Below are positions 1 to 11,568 of a stretch of 64,000 nucleotides of DNA, piece by piece (positions within the stretch are counted from its first letter, which is position 1; each line of letters opens with the position of its first letter). Below the pieces are notes generated by a model. It did not search any database, was not told the DNA's origin, and worked only from the letters and a program-made list of their open reading frames with translations. This DNA is from Alnus glutinosa (taxonomy: Eukaryota > Streptophyta > Magnoliopsida > Fagales > Betulaceae), in contig NC_084888.1 in assembly GCF_958979055.1 (NCBI RefSeq), positions 10,091,501-10,155,500 of the forward strand, given 5' to 3'. Position numbers and translations under genes: made by a program.

Positions 1-227
1 AGGTAAGTTGCCACCTCAGCCTCTCTGATTTGAAATAGTATCTTCTTTATTTTACATATAATCTATTTTACAGGATAAATTTTATTTGGTTATATGGATG
101 CATATAGTATCACATTGTGCATATTTTATTTTATTAATGGTTAATTTTGGTTCTATGTTTTCTAAAAAGTTTAAATGATATAACAGCATATTTGTAATGT
201 CGATATACACCATAAATATGTAAAATT

Positions 228-505
228 TAAAGTATATATATGATAAATTTTTGAGTAAACGTATAATTTGATATCATTTTTTCACTTTTTCAACATTAGT
301 TTTTTGCGAATTTGAAATAAATCCCTCCATGAGTTTTCTTTCAAGCGTTTTTGTAGACTATTAGTGTCACCTAAGCTTTTTTATCAAATCACTTTAAATT
401 TTTTTTTTTTTTCACTTTATTAAAAAAAAATCTAAAAAATAGAACTTAAAAAAATTAAAAAAAAAAAAAAAAAAAAAAATCTAAAAAATGAGTCACCGTT
501 ATCAT
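228..505. repeat. Left arm of a long imperfect inverted repeat
   Basis: This stretch is the reverse complement, with mismatches, of 13335-13620. The shared blocks include the AAGCTT region, the 'ACTCATGGAG' block and the 'GATATCAAAT' block. The two arms face each other across the whole nested transposon cluster. Bases 1-225 also resemble 13855-14230 in direct orientation, for example the block CAGCCTCTCT. It may be the terminal repeat of a Mutator-like or unclassified element, but no target duplication was found. Confidence 0.5.
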
Positions 506-1009
506 TGGACACCCCCAACAAAAGGGGTGCCGCCCTTGGGGTTGGGTGTGTTCTCCATTTAAGAGCCTACTTGTCGGTCACACTCTCCTCCTGATAGTAT
601 TTTCTTTCATCCATATTTTGTGTTTAGAAAAATGACAATAGGGCAAGCAAGATGTTTGAAGAAATGACACAGAAGAAAAAGAAAAAAAAAAAAAAAAAAA
701 AGAGAAGAAGAAGAAGAAGAAGAGAAGAAGCAAAAAGCACAAAACAGAAAATCATTGGCGGCTACATCTAAATACAGAGGTTGCAAATTGAAGGAGCAAA
801 ACAACTCGCTATGACGAGACTCGAGAGATTTCTACGGCAAGGAAAAAAATGGACAAGATAAATGTGTTGTACATCTTTGTTTTCTCTTATGTTTTCTTCA
901 TCTGCTTCACACTTCTATAGTCATAATTCATTCATATAAATTTATAGTTAAAGTCTCACGAAGACTACAATCTTGGCATGTTGCTCTGTTCCTTGGTTGG
1001 CAATCATGA
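506..1009. other. Intergenic stretch with no recognised gene
   Basis: It contains a simple poly-A tract followed by a GAA-repeat tract (about 676-735) and otherwise unremarkable sequence. Short open frames here are only low-complexity reading. Confidence 0.6.
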
Positions 1010-1395
1010 CAATAAATTTTAGGGATAAACACATTTTTAGTTCTTGAGTTTTCACAACTTTATTTTTTAGTCTATGAGTTTCAAATTGCATCACAGATGA
1101 TACCTCAATTTTAGGAAAAGACCGAATTGGTACCTCGGTTAAGTTTTCCGTCCAAAAACTAACGGTCCGCTCAATGTCAACCTCTGAGGTTGACACGTGG
1201 CACTATATAAAAAAATTAAAAATCTTTAAAAATTAATTAATAAATAAATAAATAAAAATTGAAAAAAAAAATTAAAGAAAAAGGGGTGGCTCATGATTGA
1301 GGTACCATCTGTGATGCAAATTGAAACTCATGGACTAAATAATAAAGTTGTGAAAACTCAAGGACCATAAGAGTACTTAATCCTAAATTTTATTG
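1010..1395. mobile_element. Foldback MITE-like element with long terminal inverted repeats
   Basis: About 95 bases at 1017-1110 recur as an imperfect reverse complement at 1290-1387. The shared core reads as 'tcaaattgcatcacagatg' on the left and its complement on the right. The short interior is AT-rich and has no coding potential. Long inverted repeats with a small interior suggest a non-autonomous Mutator-like element. The flanks are themselves palindromic, so I could not fix the target duplication. Confidence 0.55.
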
Positions 1396-1688
1396 ACCTC
1401 TAAAAAGTGTACTTGAAAATTAGAATCAATATAGGAGGAAAACCCATGTCTTCTACGCTCCCTTTTGATGCAATGCCCCTTTCTTTGTTCACTTCATCTT
1501 AGGCCACCCAAAGGGGGCATCCCTACAAAGCTTCGCCTTCCCTTTGCCCACTTCACAGGAGAATCAAGAGCTTCAAGTAGTAGCCTAAGAGGATGACCAT
1601 TCTATTCAGAAAAAATCGCAATAGGAGCAGTTTGATCATACGGATAACGGGCTTTCTCATCCAATTCTATGAAGCGCTTGGTTGTTTA
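1396..1688. other. Intergenic stretch with nothing recognised
   Basis: No gene or clear repeat is seen. The last five bases, GTTTA (1684-1688), may be the left target-site copy of the adjacent Copia-type element; the right copy is GGTTA (13299-13303), one mismatch. Confidence 0.4.
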
Positions 1689-1997
1689 TGAAAGAAAGAT
1701 AATCACATAGGAAAATAAAGATAATAGCAGAAAGAATCAAAATGGAGAGAAGAGATTTTTTGTGGTTCGGTCTATGACCTACATCCACATGATAAAATCC
1801 AAAGGGCTACATTATACTTTTATTTTTTGATATTTTCTCAATATATTAGACTCCTATTTATAGAAGAGTTTGGGTAGATAAGTATGGTAATCAATCAATG
1901 TGATTTGAGTGATTTGATTACCATCAAATATGATCACAAACAAATCAATCAATGGTAATCAATCAATGCAATTTGATTGATTTGATTACCATCAAAT
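1689..1997 (-). repeat. 3' LTR, distal part (Copia-type element)
   Basis: This matches 12993-13240 nearly base for base, starting TGAAAGAAA. It contains an extra local duplication of about 50 bp ('atcaatcaatg' and 'gattaccatcaaat' occur twice). The LINE begins where the match to the 5' LTR stops, after 'accatcaaataa'. Confidence 0.75.
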
Positions 1998-4900
1998 AAA
2001 TGAGCAGCACTATTTGCCTCTCTACCCACATGGACCATAGAAGCAACTCCTAGACCTTGTATCTCTGCTGTTATTCCTTCTACAAAATGGCTCGCAGCAT
2101 TAAGATTTGGGGTTGCTGAATTTACCTTATCAATCACTTGTTTTGCATCCCCTTCCAAGATTACCTCAAAAAAACTTGCTGCCTTACAAAATAGAACGGC
2201 CTCTAGAGCCGCTATTGCTTCTGCAACTTTGGGTGGTGCTACAACAGGTTTAGTAACAGCTCTTGCACCCAACACTTCACCATTGTTATCTCTAGCCACA
2301 ATACCAATTCCCACATATTTCTTTTTAGCATTTATTGAGGCATCCCAGTTTACTTTAATAACACCCAAAGGTGGGGGCTTCCAAACTGAAGAGGGCCTAG
2401 GACAGCACGGCACCCCATTGATATTGTTCCTATCATCTTCACGACTGTTACACCGGCGATACTCCTCTAAAGATGATACAGCTTCATTAAACACTACCCG
2501 GGGATGGGTGAAAAGAGATTCAAAAATAAATTTATTTCTTCTCAACCATATCCTGCGAGAGATCACAGCCATTAAACTCAACTCTTTGGTATTTAATTGA
2601 TCCAAACAAAACTCCACCAACTGCATAAAAGTATCCCCCAAGAAGGCACATTTCTGGAAAATCCTTGAGCCCCCTCCCCACACATCTTGAGCAGCCAGAC
2701 AAGTCCACAGAGCATGAAGACCCGACTCCATCTCCCTGCAACAGCAGGGGCAAATGTTGTCCTTCACTATATTCCTTCTAAAAAGATTACATTTGGTAGG
2801 GAGCAGGTCATTACAAGCACGCCACAAGAATATCTTCACTGTATTCGGAGCCCCCAGACTCCAAAGAGCAGACCATACACAATGCCTGTACTCGTCCCTA
2901 GATGTACTTCCATTGTTGCGTTTTTTTATTTCCATGCCCATATGGTAAGCGCTTCGTACTGAGAATACACCACTCGTGGTTCCTCTCCAGACAAGCCTAT
3001 CCGGCGGTAGTGTAGGACATAAGGGAATGGAGGCAATAACCCTAGCCTCTTCCGGGCTGAAAATTGTGGTGATCAGTTCCTCCTTCCACCCACACAGCTC
3101 TGAGTCAATCAACACCGAAACATTAGAGTCATCAGGAACAAGCCGTGGAGGTGACTGAACTGAATAAGAGATGGGCGTCGGTAGCCACTTGTCCTGCCAA
3201 ATTTTGATACTCTTCCCATCCCTGATACGCCATACTAAGCCTTCTGTTAGTAGCTTCTTGGCCGACATCAAGCTTCTCCATACAAAAGAAGGGCGCGATC
3301 CAACTTCAGATATCAAGAAAGAGCCATGTGGGAAGTATTTGGCCTTAAGTACCTAAGTAACTAGAGAATTAGGCTCCTGAACAATCCTCCATCCTTGCTT
3401 TGCAAGCAAGGCCTTGTTGAAAGTAGTGAGCTCCCGAAAACTAAGCCCCCCTTCCATCTTAGATCTTCCCATTGTTTCCCAACACATCTAGTGCACATTT
3501 GACTCCTTTGCCATGTGTCCCCACCAAAAGTGTTGCATCATACCTTGTAGCTCTCTACATAGTGTTGCAAGAAGTAGAAATACGCTCATACTATAGGTGG
3601 GAATTGCCTGCACAACAACTTTAAGTAAGATTTCCTTGCTCGCTTGGGAGAGGAACTTGACCTTCCAATTGTTTAATCTTTGCTGGACCCGGTCCTTAAT
3701 ACCGTTAAAGGCTTGGACCTTTGATCTACCAATAAAGGAAGGCAATCCAAGGTATGCATCAATCCATTGAGACTCTGAGAAGCCAGATAAGCTAAGAATC
3801 TCTTGCCGTTTGGCAGCACTAGTATTACGGCTAAAAATGATAGAAGTCTTTTGGAGATTTAACTTTTGCCTCGAACCAGCTTTATAGACTTCTAGAATTC
3901 TCATTAATCGTCTCCATTCCACCAAATTGGCTTTAGAAAAAAGCAGGCTATCATCTGCAAAAAAACAAATGGCTAAGTCTTGGACCCCGAGGGGAGGTTG
4001 GGACCCCTGTGATAGCTCCCGAGTCCACGGCCTGAGAAATCAAAGCACTAAAAGCTTCAGCACACAACAAGAAAAGGTAAGGGGAAATAGGGTCTCCCTG
4101 TCGAATACCCCTCGATGGTAGAAAACTCCCTACCGGGTGCCCATTTACCACTACTGAGTATGAAACAGACCGGACACAGCTCATCACCAACTGTACCCAT
4201 CTATCATCAAACTCTAATTTCTTCATTACAGTTTCCAGGAAAACCCATTCCACCCTGTCGTAAGCTTTACTCATATCAAGTTTCATCCCCATAAATCCAA
4301 CCTTACTCTACATTCGGGTCTGCATGGTATGCATAGTCTCATATGCCACTATAATGTTATCAGTAATCAAGCGTCCAGAAATAAAAGCACTCTGTGATGG
4401 AGAAATAATACCTGGCAACACCACCTTTAGCCAATTAGCCAAGACTTTTGAGATCAGTTTATAAATAACATTACATAAACTAATTGGTCTTATATCAGTG
4501 ACACTACATGGTGAATCACTTTTTGGAATCAAAACAATGTTTGTGACATTAATCATAGGATCCATAAAACCAGTAGCAAAAAAATGCAGAATAGCGCGCA
4601 TTGCAAACCTCCATGTGAATAGTGGCCCAGTTCTGTTGATAAAAACTGGCAGTGAACCCATCTGGACCTGGAACCTTTAGGGCTGCCATTTGATTCGGTG
4701 CTGAGCTTATGTCTTCCATAGTAAATTTTGCCAGTAGCCGATCATTCATGGCTGGAGTGACCTTTCTCTGAACAAACCTGGTACTGTATTCCACATCCAA
4801 ATTGACCCCTGCCCTGAACAAACCCTGGAAATAATTCACAAAAGCCTTCTCAATCTCTTCTTGAGTGGAACAAAGCCTCCCCTCCTGATCTAGAATGTTT

Positions 4901-5211
4901 TCAATATGGTGACTTCTATTCTTTTGGCTTGCACTAGCATGAAAATTTTGGTATTTTTATCACCAAATTTCAACCAATTTTCCTTCACCCGTTGCTTCCA
5001 TTTTACCTCTTCCTGTTCAAGGAGAGAGTGAATATCTTCTTTAATCTGATTCTCCTATTCAAGATCAATATCATTCTCCTTCATTTGAAGGGTCTGCAAT
5101 TCTTGCTCCTTTCTTTTTATTTTTTCCTCCAAGTTGCCCCCTTCCTTTTTTACCCACTTCTGGAACACTCTTTGGCAGCCTTTCAGATTATTCCTCACTT
5201 TTGTCCATGCT
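1998..5211 (-). pseudogene. LINE ORF2, 3' part: reverse transcriptase and RNase H (broken)
   Basis: Reading from 5211 down, there is a pre-RT segment (WLKFGDKNTK), the RT fingers (IPKSDSPCSVTDIRPISL, near 4540), the palm (KLDMSKAYDRVEW, near 4280; GIRQGDPISPYLF, near 4100), then the catalytic FADDSLLF at about 3930-3955. A T run just before the FADD codons has one base too many and shifts the frame there. The 455-residue open frame at 3316-1949 holds the zf-RVT region and an RNase H (start VNWDAS, later ILEGDAKQV). It reads through the element end into LTR sequence. Stops also occur near 4300 and in the pre-RT region. Confidence 0.85.
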
Positions 5212-5457
5212 TGTAATGTCCGGGACATTATTTAATATTTAGAGTATAAAATTTGAGTAAATGAATAGTTAAAATAATTTTAGTATTATTAAAAATGTAA
5301 AAAGTAATATTTTTAAAGTCCAAATAAAATAGAAAATTGAAATAATCTAAAATAAATTAGAAATGAAAAATAAACATAAAAGAAATTAATTAATAAAATT
5401 AAATAAGAAAAAGAAATAAAATTAAATAAAATTAAAAGAAAAAGAAAAGTTAAAAGT

Positions 5458-5516
<59 letters not shown>

Positions 5517-8208
5517 GAAGTGTGGGGCGCCACCTGCGCCCCACCTTCACTTAAAGGAAGGGCCACTTGGCCCTTCCCTGCTAAAGACAAAGAAAAAAAA
5601 TAAAAATAAATAAATGAACAAGGCTACTGCGCCTTGTTTTCCGAAGAAAAGGCCATTTGGCCTTTTCTATTTTTTTTCGGAGAGGCAGTGCTTCTCCTCC
5701 TTATTTTTCTCTTATGAATTTTTATAGAAAATCCCTGATCTACGAAGATCCAACGGTCCGATCTCCGATCCGACTTCGGTAACGTGATCTACGAAGTCCG
5801 ATCTACGTTTCTACCGATCGTTTTGAGGTAAATCGCTAAACTGACATTTTTGGAGATTTTTATAAATCCTATAGAGATGAGTTTAACTTGGCGTTTTCTC
5901 TAGATTTTGGGTAGTTTGGAGTTGCTAGGACCTTCCCGAGCATTTGGTCTTTGCTTAGCGAATTTTTGGTAAGTTTTCTATAGACATTAGTTTTCGGGTA
6001 TTTTGTTAAAATGCTATTTATTGTGATTAACCCTTAGTAAAAGTTATTGGGTTAATAATATTGTGTTTAAGGTAGTGTTTATAAATTATGATTTAAAGTT
6101 TAGAGACCCTAATTTGATAGGTTAAACTAATTTGGGATTTTTAAGTGATTAAAAATCTGGATGATTAAATCGTGTTAATATGTTAGTAATTGATGTAAAA
6201 ATATTTATGAAATAATATTAGAGTTAATAATATTGAGAAAATGTTAGTGAAAATAATTTATAGATTAATGATTATAATTTGGGATTAATATTTGATGTTA
6301 TAGGAAATTATTTGAGATGGTGATTTTAATGTCTAACCCCAAGTAAATATTTTGGGTTAGTGTTAATTGAGTTTAGTTAGTGTCTAGATTTATGGGTGAG
6401 TAATTGGGACCCTTAAAATATTATGGGTTAAATGTCGGTCTAATATTAGAAATGTCGAATAATGTGCAATGCGTATTTTCACAGTGACGCATTGCAAGGT
6501 GGTGTTTAGAAGGCCTAGTGCTTAATATCCGCGCAGCCAAGGTGAGTATTCTACTCACTGAGAAGTATTATTTTCATATATGATGAATTGCAAAATGTAT
6601 ATTGTTTTACAAACCTGAACCAACTGTATGTTGATTATGATATGTTTTGGATGATTTGAGTACTTTCAAGTATATTGAGAATATGATGATGTTTTGAAAA
6701 ATGAATATGATGTGTGAATTTAGAGCGAGTATAAGTTGGAGATTTTATTTATGAAAATTGTCTAAGAAATGACATGTAGAATTGCTTTTGTTTTATAAAG
6801 AAAGCATGTGTTAAAAGCATGATTATGAAATTAAATGTATAGTATTTAAGCATGAGCATTGAGCATTGAGCATTGAGCATTGAGCATGAAACATGAACGC
6901 ATAAACAAACTATTAGGGGGATCTATGCCCCATAGGCATGAACTAGAAGGGGGACATATGCCCCAGGGGGATATACGCCCCAAACGCATGAACTAGAAGG
7001 GGGACATACGCTCCAGGGGGATATACGCCCCAAACGCATGAACTAGAAGGGGGGACATACGCCCCAGGGGGTTCTACGCCCCAAACGCATGAACTAGTGG
7101 GGGAATATACGCCCCTTACGTATGAACTAGTGGGGGGGACATATGCCCCATACGAACACACGCATGAACTATGGGGGAATCGACGCCCCAGGGGGATTTA
7201 CGCCCCATACGAACGTACACATGAACTAGTATTGGGAGATTTACGCCCTTAGGAATATACGCATGAACTAGTATTGGGGGACCACCGCCCCATAGGAATA
7301 CAATCGAAACTTACATGAGCATGTATGGCATTGTTTTCATGAGTGTGATGTTTTTATACTATGAGTAGTTTTGCTAGACGTATTAGTATGCATAAGAGTC
7401 TTAATGGAAAAGAACTTATGTATATTCCTATCGGATGGTTGCATGATTTAAATGCCATTGTTTCCTATAACGAATCTTATACGTATAATCTTAGTAGCCT
7501 AGTATGTTAAATGTTTTCTATTAGTCGGTGTTTGCTATATCAGCTATGGGAGTTTTCAAATAAAAGTCTATAAAATTGGTGGCTGTTATAGTGTACGCAT
7601 GACTAGAAAAGAAAAGTTGGTTCTTTGCGAAAACTCAGTGAATAGTATACCTCTGAGGTCTTAGTGTAATTATTTATGCTAAGGCGGTGGGCTCATAATT
7701 CCACCTGTACGGATGCGGCAACCCCCGCAACCGTACAGACATTGATGCTTTGGTTGCAGGTTCTACAGATATAGATATTGACTCGTCCACCTAGCGTATG
7801 GGATGTTATGATTGGAGCACATCGCGACAGTCATAAGTTATGGACTCATGGGTAGTCCATATTTTGGGTATTCTATTTATGGCTCGTGTCTTACGTGGTT
7901 TACGTATTTGTTGAGCCTGTAATTTGATATGTAATTATAGTAAAATGTTTTATAAGCCTTAAATAGATAGACATGTAAATGGCTCTTGTTGTTGATATTA
8001 ACTGTGATGTATTAGATGTATTTCCGCTTATGATATGTGTTCCGCTGCACATTGATATTTATATTTAGCTGTGTTAGATGTAACTCTGAATATCAGATAC
8101 ATGTTATGGAACGTGTATGTTATGTTGGCTGAGCGACAAGTAGTCGTGCCACTGTGAAGATCCGTTTGTATGTTTTTTAAAAAAAAAAAAAAAAAACGGG
8201 TCGTCACA
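5212..8208. mobile_element. Solo LTR, about 3 kb, probably Ty3/Gypsy
   Basis: The element starts TGTAATGTCC and ends CGTCACA, so it has TG..CA termini. It is flanked by a perfect 5-bp target duplication ATGCT (5207-5211 and 8209-8213). No polymerase domain, primer site or second LTR is present, so it is a single LTR left by recombination between LTRs. Removing it with one ATGCT copy restores the LINE ORF2 frame from endonuclease into the pre-RT region, which confirms the boundaries. It holds an (AT)n tract (5469-5513) and a GC-rich minisatellite. The Gypsy assignment rests on length and end sequence only. Confidence 0.88.
6841..7290. repeat. Minisatellite inside the solo LTR
   Basis: First comes a short heptamer array (AGCATTG repeated, about 6850-6888). 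Then a unit of about 50 bp is repeated about seven times from 6915, with blocks like 'gggggacatacgcccc' and 'gcatgaactag'. The phase is clear at 6941, 6991 and 7041, and later units are diverged. The apparent open frame across it is only repeat reading. Confidence 0.85.
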
Positions 8209-9027
8209 ATGCTTCTTCAGCAGATGCACGAACCCTCCACACTTGCTTTACCAATTTTCCATAATCCTTGTGTTTCTCCCAGCTAGCCTCATACCTGAAT
8301 TGTCTTCTCTTTCGCCATACCATGACTTGATGCTTAGAAAAAAACACAAGAAGGGGGTTGTGATCGGACCCGCATCTGGACGGAACATCAACACTGACCA
8401 CATCAAAGAATCGACTCCAGTCCTGGTTGGCAACAGCTCTGTCTAGCCTCACCCTAGTGATTCCACCACCCATTTGGCCATTACACCAGGTATATTTAGG
8501 GCCTGCAAACCCTAAATCCATTAAACAACAATCATCTAAAGCATCTTGGAAGGATACCATTGACTTTGAGGGCGGGCCGTGCTGCTCGACTTTTCACCCA
8601 GGGAGACTATCTCGTTGAAATCTCTGAGACAGAGCCATGGAGTTGGATTTATAGTTGCCAAGTGCCTAAGCAAAGCCCACGAATGCCGCCTCATGAAGAC
8701 TTCAGGATGCCCATAAAAACCCGTCAATTTCCAGGGGACCCCATCAAGGGAGTTCTTTATCGCAGCATTGATATGATTGTTACTGAAATTTTGTATTTCA
8801 ACCAGAGCCATCGACTTCCACAGGAGAATCAAACCCCCACTCTTCCCTCGCACCACAAACATATTTTCCAATCCAAGTTTAGAAGGCAGAAAACTTACCT
8901 TCCTTCGTGACACTTTGGTTTCCATAAGAAAGACCAAAGTAGGCTTCTTTTCCTTCACCAATCGGTAAAGGGATCGAACTGTCCGGGGGTTCCCAAGCCC
9001 CCGGCAGTTCCAGCTTAGAACAATCAT
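8209..9027 (-). pseudogene. LINE ORF2, 5' part: apurinic/apyrimidinic endonuclease
   Basis: It starts with a true ATG at 9027 and reads MIVLSWNCRGLGNP, the usual start of plant L1 endonucleases. Further on are METKVSRRK, a mutated DFNE block (RDFNEI where GDFNEI is usual) and a C-terminal SDHNP block in the next open frame (8560-8204). A frameshift near 8550 separates the two halves. The ORF1 stop and ORF2 start overlap as ATGA (9027-9024). The 3-kb solo LTR follows. Confidence 0.85.
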
Positions 9028-10676
9028 GGTGCTTGGCGGGGCTGTGCCACAGCCTCCGTCGGAATCCCCCTACTGGGATTACTGCCAACCGCATTCTTTC
9101 TCTCCTTTTTTGATGACCCACATTCATTGCCTCCAGCCAACTTACGTTTTCCAACATGAACTTCCCCGTACACAGCCTCTTCCTCAGCCTGAGAGTCGAG
9201 CACCCTTATCTTCTTAGCTCTCTTTTTCCACGCTGGAGCTTTCCTTCTGGCCGTTCCATAAGTATGAGAAACACGACCTGAGAATCTAGGAGCTTTAGAT
9301 GGTTTCTCCGAAAAAAGTCTTGATGGGGATAAAGTGGTATGTGGTGGCCTAGTATTACACGTGTCCACCTCAAGGGAGCTTTTAGATATGACTTTGGGGA
9401 AATAAGATGTGGCAGTGGGGTCCCAGTCCAATTGGACCTCATGTAATCCATCACCCACGAGCTGCCATTTCATTTGGCCCGTTTTTGAGTCCCAGCTGCC
9501 CACGTAATGTGGCGAGGGCCCATCACCCGGACACTTCTCCTCTGAATCGCTTGGTATTCCTCCAGCTGACTGTTACTTATAAAAAGAAACCAATTTGATT
9601 CCTTTTCAGCGCCAGAAACGGTTCCTTCCTTATGGAGGAAAATATTTTCGGCTTCTCCATCTTCCATATTCGTAACGGCCACCTTCCTTTCAAAACCAAC
9701 ACCCTGCATCTCACCATTAAGGCTCTGGGCGCTATATAACGGATCACCGTTACTATTGAAACTTTTTTCCGCTGAAAATCACGCTCTCGAAAATCTCGCT
9801 TCAACATTCCAGAATCCTCCGAAACAGAGTTTGCCGTTCCCGACTGCCGCTGCGTATGCACCATAAGGTTAGGGTTAGTACTACCGGAAGTTCTTCCACC
9901 GCTAGTATTTTCTGCTACCGCCATGGGTACGCACCTATCGTTCAAACCATCATCCAGCCTTCCTCTTCCCTTGTAATCAATTCCACCACACCACTTTCTA
10001 AAAACAAGGGCAACCCTTAGCCATGGCCAAAAGGGGAATCCCCCGCTAAACCACCATCACCCTGATCACCTTCAGCTTTACACCCCATCTTCCCATAGCG
10101 CACCACTCCCCAAGCATAGTAGAAATTGGGCAACTTTTCATATTTGAAAGCCACCCAAGTGGATTTATGCTTAATATTAATCTTCCTCCCCCTGTCAAGT
10201 GGTTTGGAAAGATCAATAATAATACGGACCCTGAGGTATTCTCCCCACGCCGCATCCCTATCATTCACTTCAACATCTTCCACCTCTCCCACAGTAGACC
10301 CAATCTGATGTCCAATCTCCAACCCCATGCAAGCTAAGGGAAGGTTATACATCCTCACCCAAAAGGCTGCTTTCTCAAAGACCAACTAGGTAGGGGGTGT
10401 AAAGCCATCAAAATCCACAATGGCAACTAGGTTTCCATCAAACAACCATGGTCTCCCCTCTAACATGTTGGTTTTTTCCCATGCATGCTCAAATTCTATC
10501 AAAAAAAGATTATCGCCAAGAACCTTGAATGATACCGAACCCAGAGTCTTCCATGCATGTAGCATATGCACCTGGATGAAATTTTTTGGAACAACCCTAT
10601 CCACCAGCAGCTTTCCCACCAGACAGGATTGACCCCTGGTAGTTAGAGGAGCAGCATGATCCTCTCCAATCTGCAC
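9024..10676 (-). pseudogene. LINE ORF1 (DUF4283-like RNA-binding protein), broken
   Basis: The 5' part resembles the DUF4283 domain of plant LINE ORF1 (LVGKLLVDRVVPKNFIQVHM, then WLFDGNLVAIVDFDG). A single in-frame TAG near 10387-10385 separates it from the continuation FEKAAFWVRMYNLPLACM. The zinc-knuckle site that normally follows is damaged: the pattern NFYYAWG..RYGKMGC has lost key cysteines and a histidine. Frameshifts occur further on (near 10017, 9577 and 9470), and the last frame ends in the ATGA overlap with ORF2. The first base of the frame is not at an ATG, so the true start may be lost. Confidence 0.75.
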
Positions 10677-10940
10677 TTCCGAATCTTATCTCTCAGAGAG
10701 AGTAAAATTGTCCCACATGGATGAAAGGACATCCATGGCAGACAAAAGTGAGAAGGGCACTCAGAGAATACAAACGCAGAATAACCACAACAGAAACTTG
10801 GAAAACGCCACAAAAAACCCCAACAAATGGAAAAAGAAAGAACACAAATAACTATTGATACTCTAGACCCAGTGGGGGCTAGATGAAAAAGCTTCAACCC
10901 TAGTCTTCCCGAGAGGAAAAACGAGAGAGAAGAAAGTTTA

Positions 10941-10982
10941 GAAATCAAATCTCTTAATATATGGAGAATACATTCTCTAACA
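10941..10982 (-). repeat. 3' LTR, proximal part (Copia-type element)
   Basis: This matches the outer end of the 5' LTR (13257-13298), sharing 'taatatatggagaata', and ends in CTCTAACA. It is separated from the rest of the LTR by the LINE. Confidence 0.75.
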
Positions 10983-10994
10983 TTCCCCCGCAAA
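10983..10994 (-). other. Polypurine tract of the Copia-type element
   Basis: On the minus strand this reads TTTGCGGGGGAA directly before TGTTAG, the start of the 3' LTR. A purine-rich tract in this position primes plus-strand DNA synthesis in LTR retroelements. Confidence 0.7.
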
Positions 10995-11568
10995 CTCAAG
11001 GTGAAAGAATCTGAAATCTTGAGTTTGAATTCTTTTTTCTCTGAAGATGGCTAGCAATGGTGAAGAATGAAAACTTGTTGGAGATGACAGCAACAATGAC
11101 TAGAATTAGGCCTTTAACAATAATAGGCCAAGAATCTTCAACAATATGGCTAACGATGGGCCAAATAAAAGAGAGCCAACTTTGGGCTAAATGGGCCTGG
11201 GTAACGAGATTTTAGGTAATACCTCAAAGGCCAAACACATAATTGGCCATCTATGGGCTAAGAAAAAATAGTCAACTGTGGGCTGAAAAAGGCATGAGAA
11301 TTAGGTAATACCTAAAATGCCAAAAGGTGGGCAACTTGGCCTCTTTTAATTTTTGTTTTTTTCTTCTTCTTCTTCTGGGCGGGTATAACCCAAAACAAAT
11401 AAAAATCTTCTTTCTTTCTTCTTCTTCTTCTTCTTCTTCTTCTTTTTTTTCTTTTTTTTTTTTTTTTTTTTTTTTTTTTCCCTTTTCCGCTGCTAGTTCG
11501 AGTATAACCCAAGACAAATAAAATATTCTTCTTCCTTTTTTTTTTTTTTTTTTTTTTTGTTGCTGCTG
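10995..11568. other. Interior of the Copia-type element, no coding capacity
   Basis: It contains sequences rich in 'gggccaa'/'ttggccc' variants and long CTT and T tracts (11380-11560). The peptides predicted from it are poly-Lys/Glu low complexity on one strand and poly-Ser/Phe on the other. Confidence 0.6.

Larger units (their letters stand above)
1998..10938 (-). mobile_element. Near full-length L1-type LINE, decayed, interrupted by a solo LTR
   Basis: In transcript order the element has a short 5' leader (about 10938-10677), ORF1 with a DUF4283-like region, then ORF2 with apurinic endonuclease, reverse transcriptase, a zinc-binding reverse-transcriptase-associated region and RNase H. It is inserted in the 3' LTR of a Copia-type element. 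It lacks a 3' untranslated region and poly(A), ending inside the last part of RNase H. No target duplication is visible, and about 15 bases of the LTR are missing at the junction. Several stops and frameshifts make it immobile. Confidence 0.85.

Noticed and set aside
607..804. Minus-strand open frame of 65 residues
   Set aside because: It reads a GAA/poly-A repeat as Ser/Phe runs; no start context or domain.
2229..3356. Several plus-strand open frames
   Set aside because: They are antisense shadows of the LINE zf-RVT/RNase H region.
6943..7161. 72-residue minus frame with Tyr/Pro repeats
   Set aside because: It is a reading of the minisatellite in the solo LTR.
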